Position numbers and translations under genes: made by a program. A stretch of DNA of 64,000 nt from Sphingomonas caseinilytica (GTDB lineage: Bacteria > Pseudomonadota > Alphaproteobacteria > Sphingomonadales > Sphingomonadaceae), in NCBI RefSeq assembly GCF_023516455.1, contig NZ_JAMGBA010000001.1:124001-188000 (forward strand), in the 5' to 3' direction. Every line of letters starts with the position of its first letter. The first letter of the stretch is position 1. The notes below the pieces were generated by a model. It saw nothing but the letters and a program-made list of their open reading frames with translations, had not been told where the DNA came from and ran no database searches. This document shows, in pieces, positions 9,251-18,826 of this stretch.

Positions 9251-9946
9251 TCAGTTCATTTCCCTGACCATTTCTTCCTTGGACTGGAATCCTTCGCCGA
9301 TCTGCTGCTTGTACTGGAAATAGACTTCCTCGAAGTCGCTATGCTCCTCGATAGTCCCATCCTTGAACAGCAAGAAGCGGTCGCAGTTGCCCTTCAGGTA
9401 GCGATGGCTGTGGGAAACGATCAGCATCGCCTTGTCTTTGCGCCTCTCGAACAATTCCACACGGCAACGGTCTCGGAAACGCTGGTCGCCGACCGCGAGT
9501 ACCTCGTCGATCAAGTAACAGTCGAAATCCACCGTCATCGAAATTGCGAACGCAAGCCGGGCCCGCATGCCCGACGAATAGGTGGAAACTGGCTCGTGCA
9601 GATAGCTGCCCAGCTCCGAGAATTCTTCAACGAACTTGAATCGAGGATGATAGTCGACGCCGTAGATGCGACAGATAAAGCGGACGTTGTCGGCGCCGGT
9701 CAGCCCTCCCTGGAATCCGCCCGAGAATGCCAAGGGCCACGACACCGACATGTTGCGCTCGATGCTGCCCGAGGTCGGAGGCTCGGCACCGCTGATCAGA
9801 CGTATCAGCGTTGATTTGCCGGCGCCGTTCTTCCCTAGGATGCCGATCCGCTCGCCAGGATAGATGGTAAGGTTGATACCCTTGAGGATGTGGCGCACCC
9901 CGTGATTGGATGGGTAATCCTTGGTTACATCGGTAAGACGGATCAT
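9251..9946 (-). CDS. kpsT: Capsule export ABC transporter ATP-binding protein
   Basis: KpsT powers export of the lipid-linked capsule chain across the inner membrane together with KpsM. The 231-residue protein has Walker A GKNGAGKST at 38-46, a YSSGMRARLAFA signature, Walker B YLIDEVLAVGD and a switch His in SHSH. The length and the LIDEVLAVGD sequence are typical of the KpsT/Wzt family, and the lack of a C-terminal carbohydrate-binding domain places it with KpsT rather than long Wzt proteins. The open frame continues upstream through kpsM, but the ATG at 9946 overlaps the kpsM stop by 4 bp and begins a normal MIRLTDVTK N terminus. Confidence 0.93.
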   Translation of the reverse strand: MIRLTDVTKDYPSNHGVRHILKGINLTIYPGERIGILGKNGAGKSTLIRLISGAEPPTSGSIERNMSVSWPLAFSGGFQGGLTGADNVRFICRIYGVDYHPRFKFVEEFSELGSYLHEPVSTYSSGMRARLAFAISMTVDFDCYLIDEVLAVGDQRFRDRCRVELFERRKDKAMLIVSHSHRYLKGNCDRFLLFKDGTIEEHSDFEEVYFQYKQQIGEGFQSKEEMVREMN

Positions 9947-10758
9947 TCTTCTCTCGCGTCCAGTCCGATCTGACGAATGAGGCTTAGGCCTGAAAAGGTC
10001 AGCAACAGGTTGCAGATGCACAGATATCCCAGATCGTAGTGGGCGCGCATCAAGGATCCGAACCAGCCTTCGCGCATGATCTCCAGCGCATTGAGCTGGG
10101 GCAGCCACAGCACAATTTCGCGAAAATTGGGGGGCAATGCGTCGGCAATAAACGCGACGCCAGATAGTGGGAACATGATGTAGGAGAAGGGGGGCCAGAG
10201 CCGGCCGAACACATCGAACTTTTCCGAAAGGCCGCCGACGGTCATCGCCAAGCCGGTGCCGAACCAAGCCAGCAGCGTCCAGCCGAATATCACTTCCAGC
10301 ACGTCTTCGGGCGCCGGCATCCACCCCATCAGAGTGAAAACCATTGAAAGCACCACCAGGCTGGTGGTCGCACCGACCATTTCCAGGAAAATTCGCGCAA
10401 TATAGACGTCGAGGATGCTGACCTGCCGGTGGAACAGCAGAGCGATGTTCGCCTTGAGCGCGCCGATGCAGCGGCTCGGGAGATTCCGCCATAGCAACAG
10501 CGAGGAATAGCCAGTGACTGCAAAGGCCACGATTGGAATATTCGATCCGTGGATCTGTCGCGTCGCGGTCCAGAACGCCGTGATGACTAGCGTGAACAGC
10601 ATTGGCTCAACAAAGAGCCACAGGAAACCGATGTTGTTGCGGCCGTAGCGGGTCAGCAACTCACGCAATAGAAGCGCGCCAAGCACCCGGCGCTGAATCG
10701 TCCAGGACCTGCCATCGACGCGGACGCCGGGGTCTGCCGTCTGTTCGTTATTGGGCAT
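9943..10758 (-). CDS. kpsM: Capsule export ABC transporter permease
   Basis: KpsM forms the membrane channel of the capsule ABC exporter. The product has about 271 residues, a short polar N terminus, an amphipathic LLLRELLTRYGRNNIGFLW interface segment typical of the ABC-2 family, and about six hydrophobic segments. I start it at 10758 (MPNNEQ) rather than at an in-frame ATG 39 bp upstream, because the longer form would run far into kpsE and adds a Cys/Trp-rich leader. Even so it overlaps the kpsE 3' end by 11 bp. It overlaps kpsT by 4 bp, so the three are translationally linked. Confidence 0.92.
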   Translation of the reverse strand: MPNNEQTADPGVRVDGRSWTIQRRVLGALLLRELLTRYGRNNIGFLWLFVEPMLFTLVITAFWTATRQIHGSNIPIVAFAVTGYSSLLLWRNLPSRCIGALKANIALLFHRQVSILDVYIARIFLEMVGATTSLVVLSMVFTLMGWMPAPEDVLEVIFGWTLLAWFGTGLAMTVGGLSEKFDVFGRLWPPFSYIMFPLSGVAFIADALPPNFREIVLWLPQLNALEIMREGWFGSLMRAHYDLGYLCICNLLLTFSGLSLIRQIGLDAREE

Positions 10759-11857
10759 GTTCGCGGATGCCCGCCAGCAACATGCGGAGGATCCCATATG
10801 CGATGAGGCCGATGATCAAAGTTGCAAAAATTCCGCGGAGGCGCCGCGGTTCAAGCGCTTCGTCAGGCAAGCTAGGATCGACGATGCGCTCGACATATGC
10901 CTGCTTGCGCCGTGCTTCATTCTGCGCCTCCTCGAAAGAGGCCAGCGCCCCAGCCAACTGCTTGCCTGCGAATTCATTTTCTAGCTCGAGCTGTTGGTAA
11001 CGGACCGCGTTTCCAGCAAGTGACCGGGTGCTTCCGACGGCCTTCGCCTGTTCACGGCCCATCTCCCGCTGCAGCGTCGCAATCTGGCTTAGTACGGACG
11101 GGATCTGCGGGTTCTGCGGTGCAGCCTGGCGCAACTGGGCCAGCAGGGATCGCGCAGCGATCAATTCGTCCTGCAGCTTCGACACCATCTGTAGCTGGAT
11201 TTCGCCTTCCTTTTCCGGGTTGAGCACGCCGGACCGATTGCGGAAGCTTGCCATAGCGCCGGCCGCACGCCGCGCCTCGCCCTGGGCCCGGATCACCTCG
11301 GCGCGGGCGTAGCCGACCAGGTCCTCCCGGCCGCGCTCGTTGAGACGGTTGACCATCTCTTCGGACATCTCAAGCAGCTGTTCGTTAAACTTATGCGCCG
11401 ACTTCGGATCATAGGCGTGGACGGTCAGCGTCGTGATGGACGTAGTCGCATCGCTCGTCACCTTAACCTTGCCGGTGTAATATTGGTACAAATGCTCGAA
11501 AGAGCCGAACATGCCGGTTGGGTCGAACCGATCAATCAGGCTTATCCCAGGTTGAGTATAGGATTTGCGGAACGCCTCGCCCTTATTGATGGCGCGCAGC
11601 GCGTCGCGGGATGTTACGAACGACTGGACGGCAAACACCTCGTCGCTGGCATTGGCGAAGCCGGCGCTCTTCAGAAGGACTCCGATTCCGGAAGCGGCTG
11701 GCTTGTCCGGGCTTTTGACGACGAAACGGGACTCCGACACATAGACATCCGAAGCAAGGACCCCGAAGTAAATGACGGAAAGGGCAAATGGAATGACCAC
11801 TGTGACGGCGAACAGCCAGTTCGGCGTTTTGATCTTTTTGGACAAATTGGCGAGCAT
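10748..11857 (-). CDS. kpsE: Capsule export inner-membrane periplasmic adaptor (KpsE/PCP-3 type)
   Basis: The protein has 369 residues with one hydrophobic segment near 14-36, a long periplasmic region of predicted coiled-coil helices (Arg/Glu/Gln/Ala-rich, about 170-330), and a second segment near 345-363. That is the layout of KpsE/CtrB/WcbD, which bridge the ABC exporter and the outer-membrane channel. The start of the periplasmic part (YVSESRFVVKSP) matches the family. It is the first gene of the minus-strand operon kpsE-kpsM-kpsT-Kdo hydroxylase-like, and faces the exporter lipoprotein gene across 194 bp. Confidence 0.88.
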   Translation of the reverse strand: MLANLSKKIKTPNWLFAVTVVIPFALSVIYFGVLASDVYVSESRFVVKSPDKPAASGIGVLLKSAGFANASDEVFAVQSFVTSRDALRAINKGEAFRKSYTQPGISLIDRFDPTGMFGSFEHLYQYYTGKVKVTSDATTSITTLTVHAYDPKSAHKFNEQLLEMSEEMVNRLNERGREDLVGYARAEVIRAQGEARRAAGAMASFRNRSGVLNPEKEGEIQLQMVSKLQDELIAARSLLAQLRQAAPQNPQIPSVLSQIATLQREMGREQAKAVGSTRSLAGNAVRYQQLELENEFAGKQLAGALASFEEAQNEARRKQAYVERIVDPSLPDEALEPRRLRGIFATLIIGLIAYGILRMLLAGIREHAQ

Positions 11858-12051
11858 CTCGGTTCAGGAATCCTGTAAACGTCCGAAGATTCGGGGGAAT
11901 TTGCGGCAAGCCAATGGGCGAACGTCGGCTAATATGCAACTATGTCATCGACCGGCAACCCCTTCTGGGCCACATGCCGATGTTCATGGTTGAGTAATGG
12001 CCGCGTTGCTCCTAGGGCCGGGCAACGATTCTCAGGGATGTTGGCGAGAAA
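11858..12051. promoter_or_regulatory. Divergent intergenic region between kpsE and the exporter lipoprotein gene
   Basis: This 194-bp gap lies between two divergent capsule export operons and must hold promoters for both, though I could not pick a convincing -35/-10 pair by eye. It is less GC-rich than the genes around it. No repeat or terminator was seen. As the only divergent start point in the capsule island it is the natural place for shared regulation of export genes. Confidence 0.5.
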
Positions 12052-13263
12052 ATGTACGAGTTTCATAGTGTTATTCAGGATAAAGTCCGCCAAAACCTAG
12101 CCAGATTGATGGTCTTAGCCTCGGCGGCGGCGCTAGCGGGTTGCACAAGTTTTGGCGCCTCCGGCCCATCCTCTCGAGATATCCACGCCGCGTCGGATAA
12201 GTCCGTCGAAGGCGCGGCCGTTCGCATTGTCGACCTGGACCAGGCGGTTGGGGCACGGCTGGACGCAGCGAACCGGCACACGCCCTTCTCGACCCTGTTC
12301 GGTGACCTCCCGGCCTCCGGTACAGTCATCGGCCGGGGAGATCAGTTGTCGGTGCAAATTTGGGAAGCACCACCGGCGGTGCTTTTCGGAACGTCGGCGC
12401 GCGTCGCGCCATCGAGCGCGACTTCAATGCCTAACGCAAGTTCCAATACGCAATCGATCGAAAGCCTGCTGGTCGACGCTGACGGTTCTGTCCCGATCCC
12501 CTTTGCCGGCAACGTGCGCGCAGCCGGCCGGACGCCTCAGCAGATTGCCGAAGACATCCGCAACCGGCTTGCCGGGAAGGCGCATGATCCTCAAGTCGTT
12601 GTCACTCTAGCCCAGAACAGCACGGCCACGGTATCCGTCGTGGGAGACGTCAAGAATAACTCACGGGTGCCGCTCTCACCTCACGGCGAACGCATCCTCG
12701 AGGTGCTGGCCGGCGCGGGCGGGGTGGACGACCGCGTAGACAAGGCAATGATCCAGATTACCCGCGACGGACGGGTGGCGTCGCTGCCCCTCACTCGTAT
12801 CATCAACGAACCTTCGGAGAATATCCGGTTGCAGCCGAACGATGTCGTTACCGCGCTGACGAAGACACTCAGTTTCACGGTTCTGGGAGCAAGCGGGAAG
12901 AACGACGAAATCGAATTCGAGGCGACCGGAATTACGCTTGCCCAGGCGATGGGCCGCATGGGTGGCCTCAAGGATGATCGCGCCAATATTCGCGGCGTGT
13001 TCATTTTCCGGCTGGAAAGGCCCGAGGTGGTGGGCGTTACGCCGGGCGACGGGACCCCGCTGACCCGCGAGGGACTTGTCCCGGTGATTTACCGCATCGA
13101 CACGGCGCGCCCTGAAACGCTGTTTCTGGCGCAGAAGTTCGCGGTTCGGGACAGTGACGTCCTTTACGTCTCCACCGCACCCATCACCGATATCCAGCGT
13201 TTCATGCAGCTTCTTTCCTCGCTGGTCTTCCCGATCATCGGACTTACTCAAACGGTCCTCTGA
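12052..13263 (+). CDS. kpsD: Capsule export outer-membrane lipoprotein (KpsD/Wza-like)
   Basis: The 403-residue protein begins with a signal peptide ending in a lipobox LAGC (Cys31), then a polysaccharide-export domain with VIGRGDQLSVQIWE near 90 and a second repeat of soluble ligand-binding beta-grasp type (SVVGDVKNNSRVPL). It should form the outer-membrane channel for the capsule. A C-terminal hydrophobic helix (LLSSLVFPIIGLTQTVL) fits the Wza-like transmembrane alpha-barrel. At 403 residues it is closer in size to Wza/CtrA than to the larger E. coli KpsD, so the symbol marks role rather than close identity. It is the first gene of the rightward operon, and the phosphatase gene follows 11 bp later. 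Confidence 0.85.
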   Translation: MYEFHSVIQDKVRQNLARLMVLASAAALAGCTSFGASGPSSRDIHAASDKSVEGAAVRIVDLDQAVGARLDAANRHTPFSTLFGDLPASGTVIGRGDQLSVQIWEAPPAVLFGTSARVAPSSATSMPNASSNTQSIESLLVDADGSVPIPFAGNVRAAGRTPQQIAEDIRNRLAGKAHDPQVVVTLAQNSTATVSVVGDVKNNSRVPLSPHGERILEVLAGAGGVDDRVDKAMIQITRDGRVASLPLTRIINEPSENIRLQPNDVVTALTKTLSFTVLGASGKNDEIEFEATGITLAQAMGRMGGLKDDRANIRGVFIFRLERPEVVGVTPGDGTPLTREGLVPVIYRIDTARPETLFLAQKFAVRDSDVLYVSTAPITDIQRFMQLLSSLVFPIIGLTQTVL

Positions 13264-13274
13264 CCGGCTGCTCG

Positions 13275-14102
13275 ATGGCGGTCACTACCATGGAGATCCC
13301 TGCGCCGTTCCATGCTGCCGTCGAGGAAATCATGGCTCGTGCGGCCGATAGGGCGATCATGCCGCGGCTCGGCAAGCTTCTAGCCGAAGACAAGCATGAG
13401 AAGGCAATTGGCGAGCTGGTCACAATCGCCGATCGCGAGAGCGAGCAGATTCTGGCCGAAGGGCTCCTACGTCTGCTGCCGGAAGCAAGCATTGTAGGAG
13501 AGGAAGCCGCGGATGCAGATCCGGCCATCATGGCAAAGATCGGCGGACGGCTGTGCTGGATCATTGACCCGCTGGACGGGACGTCGAACTTCGCCAGGGG
13601 GGAGGGGCCTTTCGGAATTCTCGTTGCCTTGGCGGAGAGGGGCCAGCCCATTGGCGGGTGGATCTACGATCCCCGCTCAAGGCGTTTTTGTGCCGCAGCT
13701 CGGAATTCGGGGGCGTTCATCAATGGCGAGCGGACTTGGGTTCCTCCAGCAACGCGCGCTTCGCCGCTGGTTGCAATCTCGAGCCTCGTGAGCCGGATGC
13801 CGGACGGTGATCAGATGATCGAAAGGTTCTCGGGCAGCTTCGCCACCATTCCGATTCCGCGTTGCGCGGCCGCGCAATATCCTTCGATGGTGCTGGGAGA
13901 AAACGACATCGCGCTGTTCGGCCGGACCCTCCCCTGGGATCATGCCGCCGGGGTGTTGTTCCTAGCTGAGGCCGGTGGCATCGCGACGCGGTTGGACGGG
14001 TCACCTTATCGAGTGGACGACGGGCGCCCGGGCCTGGTTGCGGCCGGGTCCGAAAGGCTTTGGGCAAAGGCGATGGCCATACTGGAAGACGTAGGCACAT
14101 GA
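13275..14102 (+). CDS. Inositol-monophosphatase-family phosphatase
   Basis: The product has 275 residues with all the metal-site motifs of the family: GEE at 75-77, IDPLDGTSNF at 97-106 and PWDHAAGVLFLAEAGG near 220. These Mg-dependent enzymes remove phosphate from inositol, histidinol, nucleotides (CysQ) or sugars. The gene sits between the exporter lipoprotein and a glycosyltransferase and shares a 4-bp overlap with the latter, so a sugar-phosphate or nucleotide by-product of capsule synthesis is a reasonable substrate. The sequence does not decide between these. ATG start, no signal peptide. Confidence 0.85.
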   Translation: MAVTTMEIPAPFHAAVEEIMARAADRAIMPRLGKLLAEDKHEKAIGELVTIADRESEQILAEGLLRLLPEASIVGEEAADADPAIMAKIGGRLCWIIDPLDGTSNFARGEGPFGILVALAERGQPIGGWIYDPRSRRFCAAARNSGAFINGERTWVPPATRASPLVAISSLVSRMPDGDQMIERFSGSFATIPIPRCAAAQYPSMVLGENDIALFGRTLPWDHAAGVLFLAEAGGIATRLDGSPYRVDDGRPGLVAAGSERLWAKAMAILEDVGT

Positions 14103-15280
14103 CGCAGGCGGCTGGCGCCGGGGAACCCGGTCGGGACATCCTGCTAGACGTTTCCCGCATGATCTGGAGGTTGTGGGCAGGCAAGCTAGCGACCGGGATC
14201 GACCGCGTTAGCCTCGCCTATGTTGAGCATTTCAAGCACCGGGCCAGGGCCGTCGTCCAGCGCAAGAGTTTGCGCATCACCCTTTCGGCTAGAGACTCCG
14301 ACCGGCTCTTCGAGCAAATCCTGCACGCGGGGCACGTGACCCGCGTCGATTGGATCATTCGCGGGCTCAGCCTGTTGCCTTCGGCAATCCAGAGCTCGCC
14401 GGAACGGGGGGCCATTTACCTCAACGTCGGACATACCGGCCTCAACGAACCATCGTTGCCCGAATGGGTCTCCGCCAACCAACTTCGGGCGGTCTATATG
14501 ATTCACGACATCATTCCGGTGACCCATCCGCAGTTCTGCCGGCCTGGTGAGGCTTCGAAGCATGAACAGCGGCTCGACCATATGCTTGCGAGCGCCAGCG
14601 GAATCATCGCCAATTCCGAGTCAACTCTCGCAGCGCTCGAGCAATATGCTCAATCACACGGCCGGCCGATGCCTCCGTCAATCGCCGCATTAATTGCCGG
14701 GCAGCAAGCAGCGAAGGACCGTCCTCCCGCTTCACCCGGACGGCCTTATTTCCTGGTCGTCGGCACGATTGAGGCGCGCAAGAACCACATTCTGCTGCTG
14801 CGGCTGTGGCAACGCCTTGTCGACCAGCTCGGCGATGCCGCTCCGATGCTGGTGATCATCGGGCAACGGGGATGGGAGGCCGAAGCAACTTTCGGCATTC
14901 TCGACGATTTGGGCGGGCTCGCAAAGCATGTCGTCGAGTTCGGCCGGTGCGGCGACGAGCAGCTGGCCGGGTGGATTTCCGGCGCTCGGGCTCTCCTCAT
15001 GCCGTCTTTCATCGAGGGCTTCGGATTGCCGGTGATCGAGGCATTGCAGCTTGGCTGCCCCGTGATCGCCAGCGACCTGCCGGTTTACAGGGAAATCGCG
15101 GGGTCGATTCCGACCTATGTCGACCCCCGTGACGAGACCGGCTGGTTGGAGCTGATCCGGGCGTTCGTTACCGACAGTCCCGAACGGCAACGGCAGATGG
15201 CAGCGATGCCGGACTATCGGGCGCCCTCGTGGTCGGAGCATTTCGGCAAGGTCGAGCCTTGGCTGGATCGTGTTATTTAG
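14099..15280 (+). CDS. GT4-family glycosyltransferase
   Basis: The 393-residue chain is a GT-B retaining glycosyltransferase. The C-terminal half has the usual FLVVGTIEARKNH strand, a SFIEGFGLPVIEAL donor-binding block with the E-x7-E pattern, and GCPVIASDLPVYREI. An open frame runs 39 bp further upstream but the ATG at 14099 overlaps the phosphatase stop (ATGA). The N terminus (ILLDVSRMIWRLWAGKLATGIDR) is the acceptor domain. It is probably a mannosyl-, rhamnosyl- or similar transferase for the capsule repeat. A 105-bp gap before rmlC may contain a promoter for the rhamnose genes. Confidence 0.88.
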   Translation: MTQAAGAGEPGRDILLDVSRMIWRLWAGKLATGIDRVSLAYVEHFKHRARAVVQRKSLRITLSARDSDRLFEQILHAGHVTRVDWIIRGLSLLPSAIQSSPERGAIYLNVGHTGLNEPSLPEWVSANQLRAVYMIHDIIPVTHPQFCRPGEASKHEQRLDHMLASASGIIANSESTLAALEQYAQSHGRPMPPSIAALIAGQQAAKDRPPASPGRPYFLVVGTIEARKNHILLLRLWQRLVDQLGDAAPMLVIIGQRGWEAEATFGILDDLGGLAKHVVEFGRCGDEQLAGWISGARALLMPSFIEGFGLPVIEALQLGCPVIASDLPVYREIAGSIPTYVDPRDETGWLELIRAFVTDSPERQRQMAAMPDYRAPSWSEHFGKVEPWLDRVI

Positions 15281-15385
15281 GGCGGCCCATCTATAAGATT
15301 TTCAAGGCTTAACTGGTGGTTTGATTCATTTGGAAATTGCCCTAAGCGCCGGCACCACAGCCATTTAGTCAATTCAGGGTAAGGT

Positions 15386-15952
15386 ATGGAATTCCGTTCG
15401 TTCGACATTCAAGGTCCAGTTGAGATCGTACCAAGGAAGATCGAAGACAGCCGGGGGTATTTTTCGGAAATCTTTCGGGTGGAGCCTTTTGCTGTCCATG
15501 CCGGAAAGGTCGAATTTGTTCAGGACAACCAATCGCTGAGCGTGCGGCCGGGCACAATTCGGGGCATTCACTTCCAAACCGAGCCCGCAGCACAGGGAAA
15601 ACTTGTTCGATGCCTGTCCGGCAGCGTGCTGGACGTGGCGGTGGATTTGCGCAAGGATTCGCCGAGCTACGGGCGCTGGATAGCCGTGACCCTTAACCCC
15701 GACACCAATAACCAGCTGTGGATCCCGGTCGGATTCGGCCATGCCTTCTGCACGCTGGAGCCAAATTCAGTGATCAGCTACCGGGTCACGAACTACTATA
15801 GCCCGGATCATGACAAGGGCGTGGCCTGGGACGATTCCGACATCGGGATCGACTGGCCCGCGATAGCCGATCCAGAAACCCTATCCGCGAAGGATCGAGT
15901 CCAACCCAAACTGGCCGATCTAGAAGCCTATTTTCCGGTGGAAGGCCATTGA
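15386..15952 (+). CDS. rfbC: dTDP-4-dehydrorhamnose 3,5-epimerase
   Basis: RmlC/RfbC epimerises dTDP-4-keto-6-deoxyglucose at C3 and C5, the third step of dTDP-L-rhamnose synthesis. The 188-residue cupin has [29 protein letters not shown] with the catalytic His, and [29 protein letters not shown], which match the family throughout. It is first of the four contiguous rhamnose genes. Its stop overlaps the rfbB start (TGATG). Confidence 0.95.
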   Translation: MEFRSFDIQGPVEIVPRKIEDSRGYFSEIFRVEPFAVHAGKVEFVQDNQSLSVRPGTIRGIHFQTEPAAQGKLVRCLSGSVLDVAVDLRKDSPSYGRWIAVTLNPDTNNQLWIPVGFGHAFCTLEPNSVISYRVTNYYSPDHDKGVAWDDSDIGIDWPAIADPETLSAKDRVQPKLADLEAYFPVEGH

Positions 15953-17007
15953 TGCGAATTATTGTAACCGGCGGCGCGGGCTTCATCGGCTCGGCGCTCG
16001 TCAGACATTTGGTGCTCGAAAAGGGCTATGACGTCCTCAATATCGACGCACTTACTTACGCTGGAAACCTGGCGTCGCTGCGCCAGGTGGAGGGCCGCGA
16101 GAATTACAGTTTCCTGCATGCAAACATCTGTGACCGGGAAGCGATTGAGAGCGCCGTTTCCGGTTTCCGGCCGGATCGGATCATGCACCTGGCCGCCGAA
16201 AGCCATGTCGACCGCTCGATCACTGGCGCGGCCGATTTCATCCAGACGAACGTCGTGGGAACTTTCACCCTGCTGGAGGCCGCCCGCCGCTACTGGGGGG
16301 CACTCGAGCCGTCAGGCCGGGATGCGTTCCGGTTCCTCCATGTATCAACTGACGAGGTCTATGGCTCGCTTGGCGATGAAGGTCTGTTCCACGAGGACAC
16401 GCCATACGATCCAAGCTCGCCCTATTCGGCGTCGAAGGCCTCGTCCGACCATCTCGCCAAGGCGTGGCACCGCACGTACGGCCTGCCGATCGTCGTTTCG
16501 AACTGCTCCAACAATTACGGGCCTTATCATTTCCCCGAAAAGCTGATCCCGCTGACGATCCTCAACGCGCTCGAGGGCAAGCAGCTGCCGGTCTATGGCA
16601 AGGGCGAGAATGTTCGCGATTGGCTATACGTCGAAGACCATGCGCGAGCACTCGACCTGATCATCGAACGCGGGCGCCCTGGAGAGACTTACAATGTCGG
16701 CGGCCGCAACGAGCGGCGCAACATCGACGTTGTTCGGAGCATCTGCGCAGTTCTCGATCGTGCCGTGCCGGTCGAGCTACCGCGCGAGAGCCTGATAGAG
16801 TTCGTCACCGACCGGCCAGGGCACGACGCGCGCTACGCGATCGACGCCACTAAGCTCGAGGATGAGCTGGGCTGGCGGGCCAAAGAGGACTTCGACAGCG
16901 GGATCGAGAAGACCGTCCAATGGTATCTCGATAATGAATGGTGGTGGCAGCCGCTCCGTTCCGGCTATGGCGGCGAACGCCTCGGCCTGATCAAAGCAAC
17001 GGCTTAG
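15952..17007 (+). CDS. rfbB: dTDP-glucose 4,6-dehydratase
   Basis: RmlB/RfbB converts dTDP-glucose to dTDP-4-keto-6-deoxyglucose using bound NAD. The 351-residue protein is a short-chain-type extended SDR with [16 protein letters not shown] at the N terminus, [23 protein letters not shown], a [11 protein letters not shown] active-site YxxxK and a C-terminal [13 protein letters not shown]. The ATG at 15952 is preferred over a TTG 3 bp upstream. Confidence 0.96.
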   Translation: MRIIVTGGAGFIGSALVRHLVLEKGYDVLNIDALTYAGNLASLRQVEGRENYSFLHANICDREAIESAVSGFRPDRIMHLAAESHVDRSITGAADFIQTNVVGTFTLLEAARRYWGALEPSGRDAFRFLHVSTDEVYGSLGDEGLFHEDTPYDPSSPYSASKASSDHLAKAWHRTYGLPIVVSNCSNNYGPYHFPEKLIPLTILNALEGKQLPVYGKGENVRDWLYVEDHARALDLIIERGRPGETYNVGGRNERRNIDVVRSICAVLDRAVPVELPRESLIEFVTDRPGHDARYAIDATKLEDELGWRAKEDFDSGIEKTVQWYLDNEWWWQPLRSGYGGERLGLIKATA

Positions 17008-17018
17008 TGAGCTCAGCC

Positions 17019-17929
17019 ATGCGGATTGTCGCCACCGGACGCGATGGGCAAGTCGTAACATCGCTTAGGGAACGCGCAGAGGCCGCGGGCCACGAACTCA
17101 TCGCCTTGGGCCGTCCGGAACTCGACCTGGCCGGCAATTCGGCCGCAATCATTCGGGCGATCGTCGAAGCGCGGCCGGATGTGGTCATATCTGCTGCGGC
17201 TTATACCGCCGTTGACAAGGCGGAAAGCGAGCCAGCTCTTGCCCGCGCCGTCAACGTCCAGGGTCCTACGGCCGTGGCTGAGGCGGCGCGACTGCTCGAT
17301 GTGCCACTTCTCCACCTTTCGACCGACTATGTGTTCGACGGAACCAAGCCTTCACCATATTGCGAGTCCGATCCAACAAATCCGGCCGGGGTCTATGGGC
17401 AGACGAAGCGCGATGGCGAGGAAGCGGTTCTATCCGCGCACGACAATGTCGCGATCCTGAGAACCGCCTGGGTCTACAGCCCGTTTGGCAGCAATTTCGT
17501 CAGGACGATGCTGCGACTGGCCGCGGACCGAGAAGAGGTTGGGGTGGTGGCTGACCAGTTCGGCAATCCGACCAGCGCGCTGGATATTGCCGACGGGCTG
17601 CTTGCGGTCGCGCACAACCTGCGCGCTTCTGCCAATCCAGCCATGCGGGGCATTTTTCACATGGCCGGTTGCGGGTCGGCCAGTTGGGCAGACTTCGCTA
17701 CAGCCATCTTCGAAGCATCGGCCTCCGCTCGAGGCCCGACCGCTCGCGTCCGCCCGATCGAGACGAAGGATTATCCTACGCCTGCTCGCAGACCCTCCAA
17801 TTCCCAGCTGGACTGCACCAAGCTCGATCGGCTCCATGGAGTGCGGCTTCCAGATTGGCGTGGCTCGACAGAAGGCGTTGTCATTCGGCTGGTTGCACCT
17901 GCCGGCCAAACACAAGGATCGTTGATCAG

Positions 17930-17933
<4 letters not shown>
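17019..17933 (+). CDS. rfbD: dTDP-4-dehydrorhamnose reductase
   Basis: RmlD/RfbD reduces dTDP-4-keto-L-rhamnose to dTDP-L-rhamnose. The 304-residue protein has a glycine-rich N terminus ([10 protein letters not shown]; most relatives have a GxxGQLG here), INAAAYT-like [24 protein letters not shown], and [12 protein letters not shown] with the YxxxK pair. A longer frame extends upstream into rfbB, but the ATG at 17019 gives the normal N terminus. Its stop overlaps rfbA by 4 bp. Confidence 0.95.
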
Positions 17934-18799
<866 letters not shown>

Positions 18800-18826
18800 T
18801 ACGGCGCTCGGGTGGGGACATGAACA

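Noticed and set aside
15949-15951. TTG start for rfbB 3 bp before the ATG
   Set aside because: The ATG directly after it gives the normal [11 protein letters not shown] start and overlaps the rfbC stop.
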